Source: DATDIC01 sp963777625
GTDB lineage: Bacteria > Pseudomonadota > Alphaproteobacteria > Acetobacterales > Acetobacteraceae
Direction: 5' to 3'
Assembly: GCA_963777625.1 (NCBI GenBank)
Contig: CAVZRO010000026.1
Location: 410,499 to 474,498 of the forward strand
Length of the DNA: 64,000 nucleotides
The position numbers were made by a program, and so were the translations under genes. The notes beneath the pieces are model-generated. The model worked only from the letters and a program-made list of their open reading frames with translations. It was not told the DNA's origin and did no database searches. Below, one piece after another: positions 60,660-64,000 of the stretch; positions within the stretch are counted from its first letter, which is position 1; the number at the start of each line of letters is the position of its first letter.

Positions 60660-61376
60660 TCATGGACGTGCCGCGGGACCGCGCGATGTCACGGAGCGTT
60701 CAGCGACACGGCGAAACCCGGTCGCCACCACATAGAGCTCGCTCGATTCTTTCCGGCTTGCCGGCGGCTTGGCGTGCCGCACCATCGCGAACCGGCGTTT
60801 CATCTGCTCCAGCATCGTCCGTTCCGAACCGCCCTGGAGCACCTTGGCGACGAACCCGCCACCGTCGGCCAGCACCTCCAGCGCAAAATGCAGCGCCAGC
60901 TCCGCCAGCGCCATGATACGCAGGTGATCGGTGGCGGAATGCCCGGTGGTGTTCGGCGCCATGTCCGACAGCACCAGGTCGGCCGGTCCGCCCAGCACGG
61001 CGCGCAGACGGGCGGGCATGTCCGGATCAGCGAAATCCCCCTGAATGAACGTCGCGCCCTGAACCGGATCGATCGGCAGCAGGTCCACCCCGACCACCGC
61101 GGAGGCGCCGCAGTGAAGCGCCACCTGCGTCCAGCCCCCGGGTGCAGCCCCCAGGTCGACCACGCCCGCGCCTTGGCGGATCAGGTGAAACCGCTCGTCC
61201 AGTTGCAGCAGCTTGAAGGCGGCGCGCGAGCGCCAACCCTGCTGCCGTGCGCCAGCCACGTAGGGGTCGTTCAACTGGCGGGCCAGCCAGCGCTGCGACG
61301 CCCCGCTGCGACCGCGCGCCGTCCGTACCGGGACCGCCAGGCCGCGCGGCAGTGGTGCCGAGGGACGATCGGTCAT
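60660..61376 (-). CDS. rlmE: 23S rRNA (uridine-2'-O)-methyltransferase RlmE
   Basis: Methylates the 2'-OH of U2552 in 23S rRNA. The 238-residue protein has the RrmJ order: SRAAFKLLQLDERFHLI (Lys of the KDKE tetrad), VVDLGAAPGGWTQVA (SAM loop), LVLSDMAPNTTGH (Asp), GGFVAKVLQGG (Lys) and KPPASRKESSELYVVATGF (Glu). ATG 61376 overlaps the ppx stop by four bases. RlmE-Ppx neighbourhood is common in Alphaproteobacteria. Confidence 0.95.
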   Translation of the reverse strand: MTDRPSAPLPRGLAVPVRTARGRSGASQRWLARQLNDPYVAGARQQGWRSRAAFKLLQLDERFHLIRQGAGVVDLGAAPGGWTQVALHCGASAVVGVDLLPIDPVQGATFIQGDFADPDMPARLRAVLGGPADLVLSDMAPNTTGHSATDHLRIMALAELALHFALEVLADGGGFVAKVLQGGSERTMLEQMKRRFAMVRHAKPPASRKESSELYVVATGFRRVAERSVTSRGPAARP

Positions 61377-62429
61377 GCCGGGTGGACGCCGCTCCGCCAG
61401 GCGCGCGGGTGGTGGGTGCGGTCCGCCCGGATCAGGCGCAGCAGCATGCCCTCCCGCAGGCCACGATCGGCGACAACCACGTTCTCGGCCGGCCAGAGCC
61501 GGGTGATGGCGGCAAACACCGCACAACCAGGCAGCACGAAATCCACCCGTTCCGGTCCGACGCAGGGATGTTGTTCAAGCCCCTCGCGCCCCAGTTCCCG
61601 CAGCCGCTCGACCGCCTGCAGTGCCGCCCAGCGGCCGAGCACCACCCCGTCCACCAGCGGCCGGCGATAGCGCGGCAGGCTCAGCGCCTCGCCGGCGAGG
61701 GTCGTGACAGTGCCGCTGGTGCCGAGCAGCAGCACGCCACCGCAGCGTATCTCGTGGGCGATGCAATGGATGGACTTCGAACCTGTCGAGTCGGGCCGCG
61801 ACGTCGCCGACCATCGCTTCGAATCCCTCCGGGGTCAGCCCGGCCGGCCCGAACCGCTCGGCAAGAGTCACTACGCCGATGGGCAGCGAGTTGTAGCCGA
61901 TCAGAGTCGGGCGGCCATCCGGGTCGATCCGCACCCAGGCGAGTTCGGTCGAGCCGCCGCCGATATCGAACAGCAGGGCGCGGCGCGCGGTGCCCATCAG
62001 CAGAGGAGCGCAGCTTTCCAGCGCCAGCTCAACTTCTTCCCGTGAAGAAATGACATTGATCGCCAGCCCGGTTTCCGCCCGAACGCGGGCCAGGAACTCC
62101 ATCCCGTTGGCGGCACGCCGGCAGGCTTCCGTGGCGATCGCCCGCACCGCGCGAATCGGTCGGCGAGCCAGCCGGGCCGCACAAGTATGCAGTGCGCCGA
62201 GCGCGCGTTCCATCCCCAGCGGGCTGAGCTCGCCGGTACGGTGCAATCCCTCACCGAGACGGACGATCCGGCTGAAGCTGTCAAGCACCCGGAAGCCGTC
62301 GCCCACCGGGGTGCCGATCAGCAGTCGGCAATTATTGGTGCCGAGATCAAGCGCGGCGAAAGCCGGACCAGAGGGCGGACGCGGCCGAGTTGCGGGGTCG
62401 ACCCCGACCAGGGCGTTCCCGGTGAGCAT
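61373..62429 (-). pseudogene. ppx: Ppx/GppA exopolyphosphatase, frameshifted
   Basis: The first frame (from ATG 62429) has FAALDLGTNNCRLLIG (phosphate 1), RAIATEACRRA, and DIGGGSTELAWVRID (phosphate 2), then RLDRFEV before the break near 61773. The second frame resumes HEIRCGGVLLLGTSGTVTTLAGEAL, then DFVLPGCAVFAAITRLWP and VADRGLREGMLL, all canonical, to 61373. One extra base explains it. The last bases overlap the rlmE start (ATGA), which argues for an intact operon and a sequencing indel. The protein cleaves polyphosphate or pppGpp in the cytoplasm. Confidence 0.88.
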
Positions 62430-62482
62430 ATTGCTATTGTCGGCACTTGGCGCCCGCACCGCAAGGAGATACAGCGTCCGGC

Positions 62483-62749
62483 ATGCCCGAACCCGCCCGC
62501 CCGCCCAGCGACGTCAGCCAGCTCTCGTTCGAGGACGCGCTGGCCGAACTGGAGCAGATCGTCCGCGGTCTGGAGGGCGGGCAACAGAAGCTGGAGGACG
62601 CGATCACCGCCTATGAACGCGGTGCGGCGCTCCGGCGGCATTGTGAGGCCAAGCTGACCGAGGCGGAGTCGCGCGTGGCGGCGATCGTGGAGCAAGCGGA
62701 TGGCACGCTGGCGACCCGCACGTTACCGGCGGGGACGGAGCGGGGCTAG
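62483..62749 (+). CDS. xseB: Exodeoxyribonuclease VII small subunit
   Basis: An 88-residue helical subunit; LSFEDALAELEQIVRGLEGG and LEDAITAYERGAALRRHCEAKL are the family's defining helices. It pairs with XseA (not in the window) to degrade single-stranded DNA. ATG 62483 follows AAGGAGATAC. It is divergent from ppx with only about 50 bases between the starts. Confidence 0.94.
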   Translation: MPEPARPPSDVSQLSFEDALAELEQIVRGLEGGQQKLEDAITAYERGAALRRHCEAKLTEAESRVAAIVEQADGTLATRTLPAGTERG

Positions 62750-62879
62750 CCGGTTGGCGGGCGGAACGCTGGATTGTCGCGGCGAACCGGAGGCCATTCG
62801 GCCTCGTTGCGACTGGACGGCAAGTCAATCGGATTGGGTGCTCGACAGCCGTTGTCGAATATGACAACAGGCCCCACAT

Positions 62880-63227
62880 ATGCTGCGTAACACACGTCCC
62901 ATCGGCTGGATCAAGGCAGCCCGGAAAGATTTCGCAGACTTCCCCGAGGGAGCGCAGCTCGAAATGGCCCGGGCACTCACAATTCTGGCCGATGGACGCA
63001 TGCCGGACATCGCCAAGCCCTTGACAGGTTTCGGCTCCGGCGGGATGGAATTGGCGCTGAAGCACCGGGGCGACGCCTATCGCGTGGTGTATGCGCTGTA
63101 GGTCGACAACTAAATCTGGGTGCTTCATGCCTTCCAGAAGAAGTCGAAGACGGGGATCAAGACGCCGAAGGCTGAGATCGACCTGATCCACGAGCGGCTG
63201 AAGCGGCTGAGGGAGAGGCTACGATGA
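62880..63227 (+). pseudogene. HigB/Gp49-type toxin with two in-frame stop codons
   Basis: The frame from ATG 62880 encodes the RelE/HigB-like toxin: IGWIKAARKDFADFPEGAQ, LTGFGSGGMELALKHRGDAYRVVYAL. It stops at TAG 63099, then has TAA at 63111, after which the frame continues IWVLHAFQKKSKTGIKTPK and AEIDLIHERLKRL to a TGA overlapping the antitoxin ATG (ATGA at 63224). Homologues normally read on through these two positions, and both stops differ from a glutamine codon by a single C-to-T change. No frameshift is involved. The toxin is inactive unless the stops are read through. Confidence 0.85.
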
Positions 63228-63553
63228 GCACGGACAATTTCGACATCATCCGCGGCAGCGGCAACGTGTTCCGCGACCTCGGCCATCCGGATGCCGACCG
63301 CGAGCAGCTGCGGGCGCTGCTTGCCGCCCGCATCATCGGCGTGCTCGACGACCGCAAGCTGACCGTGCGCCAGGCGCAGGAAGAGACCGGCATTGCTGCG
63401 GCCGACTTCTCCCGCATCCGCCAGGCGAAGCTCGACCGCTTCACCATTGACCGGCTGATGACGATCCTCGCCGGCCTCGGCCAGGAGGTCGAGGTGACAG
63501 TGAAGGTGCATCCGCGAACCACACGACAAACAACCACAGAACTGCGGCCGTAA
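63224..63553 (+). CDS. XRE-family antitoxin (HigA-like)
   Basis: A 109-residue DNA-binding antitoxin. The HTH is RKLTVRQAQEETGIAAADFSRIRQAKLDRFTIDRLMTIL, preceded by a family-typical N-terminus (FRDLGHPDADREQL). It overlaps the end of the toxin frame by ATGA, the usual coupling of type II pairs with the toxin first. It appears intact while the toxin is broken. It would autoregulate the operon and neutralise related toxins. Confidence 0.88.
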   Translation: MSTDNFDIIRGSGNVFRDLGHPDADREQLRALLAARIIGVLDDRKLTVRQAQEETGIAAADFSRIRQAKLDRFTIDRLMTILAGLGQEVEVTVKVHPRTTRQTTTELRP

Positions 63554-63773
63554 GGGGATGATGCTCGGGGTCCTAATGGCCGGCGAGGTGGCTAATTCTC
63601 TTCTTGGGAACGCTGGAAAGGCCCGCTCTCCGGAAAGGAGTAACCAAGCCTTTGTCGATAGCAGCAGGACCACGGCGACAAATAGAGGTTGAGGATTATC
63701 CCCTTGGCACACCTATAGGATAGATGCTAGGAAGCTAAGCATCGGAGAGAAGAAATGCCTAACAAGAGCCGCC
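63554..63773. other. Gap between antitoxin and transposase
   Basis: About 220 bases. I see no gene; it is noticeably lower in G+C near 63700-63770 (TAGGATAGATGCTAGGAAGC) than its surroundings, consistent with recent insertion of the mobile element that follows. Confidence 0.4.
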
Positions 63774-64000
63774 ATGCAGGAGCCCGTAACGCCAGTTAAG
63801 CGCCAGCCTCTTTCGGTCCGCGAGTTCTTCAAGCGGTTCCCTACGAGTGATGCGTGCTTAGAGCACGTGATGGAGGTTTGCGCTTGGCTGCAGTATCCAC
63901 GCGAGAAGTATCTGAACCTCTCCATCTTCCACCGCCCAACAGATCGTCCAGCTTATTCATGCGCTCACTGCCGTAATCACGTTTATCCATGCGCAGGCAC
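63774..64000 (+). mobile_element. IS1595-like transposase, 5' part, cut by the window edge
   Basis: From ATG 63774 the frame reads LSVREFFKRFPTSDACLEHVM, then near the window end RPAYSCAHCRNHVYPCAGT, which match the N-terminal zinc-ribbon domain of IS1595 transposases. The middle (MEVCAWLQYPREKYLNLSIF) does not contain the expected CxxC pair; other frames there resemble it better, so one or two indels are likely. The remainder lies outside the window. Confidence 0.6.

Noticed and set aside
63125..63712. 195-aa minus-strand frame over the antitoxin
   Set aside because: Shadow of the XRE antitoxin, whose HTH and coupling with the toxin frame are clear.

Overview
The window is GC-rich (roughly two-thirds G+C) bacterial DNA. 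Its gene set (phasin, PqiABC, general L-amino-acid (Aap-type) transporter, an FtsJ/RlmE-Ppx pair, gentisate dioxygenase, glycosyltransferases with an alpha-helical tail) points to an alphaproteobacterium, most likely Acetobacteraceae/Rhodospirillales. This placement is an inference from protein style, not from a marker-gene tree.

Layout. 1-8.65 kb holds a truncated GH15 glucoamylase-like end, glucose-6-phosphate dehydrogenase, a frameshifted glutamyl-tRNA synthetase paralogue, a phasin, gentisate 1,2-dioxygenase, a small-molecule kinase and two sugar ABC permeases that have no ATPase or binding protein beside them. 8.7-32.3 kb is an accessory island built around a type VI secretion system (T6SS). 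Its left half (8.7-16.5 kb) carries a helical protein, a glycosyltransferase, two paralogous lysine-rich proteins pointing at each other, and between them a large helical protein ending in a zinc-metallopeptidase domain (HEIGH) plus a CpXC protein. I read this as a candidate effector module. Its right half carries the T6SS structural genes: a TssB-TssC fusion, an OmpA-like orphan, FHA protein TagH, TssJ, TssK, TssL, TssM, VgrG, TssC and Hcp. TssA, TssE, TssF, TssG and ClpV (TssH) are not in the window.

32.3-37.3 kb is metabolic: cupin, D-2-hydroxyacid dehydrogenase, a divergent enolase and an APH-type kinase in one tight operon, then GNAT and DHFR-like genes. 37.4-41 kb is the pqiABC lipid-transport operon. 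41-45 kb holds an L,D-transpeptidase, a proline-rich lipoprotein and an IS1182-like insertion sequence that has landed inside a palindromic repeat. 45-51.5 kb has a DMT exporter divergent from a CGNR regulator across a perfect operator-like palindrome, the aapJQM amino-acid transporter, and prs. 51.5-62.8 kb is housekeeping and redox genes: D-cysteine desulfhydrase family, two transglutaminase-like proteins, a MOSC-ferredoxin reductase fusion, GST, phosphatase, outer-membrane efflux protein, rlmE, ppx and xseB. The right end has a HigB/HigA-type module whose toxin carries two in-frame stops, and the start of an IS1595-like transposase.

A recurring oddity is single-base frameshifts in otherwise well conserved genes: GluRS paralogue, metallopeptidase, VgrG, transposase, transglutaminase and Ppx. 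The number suggests indel errors in the assembly at least as strongly as real gene decay.
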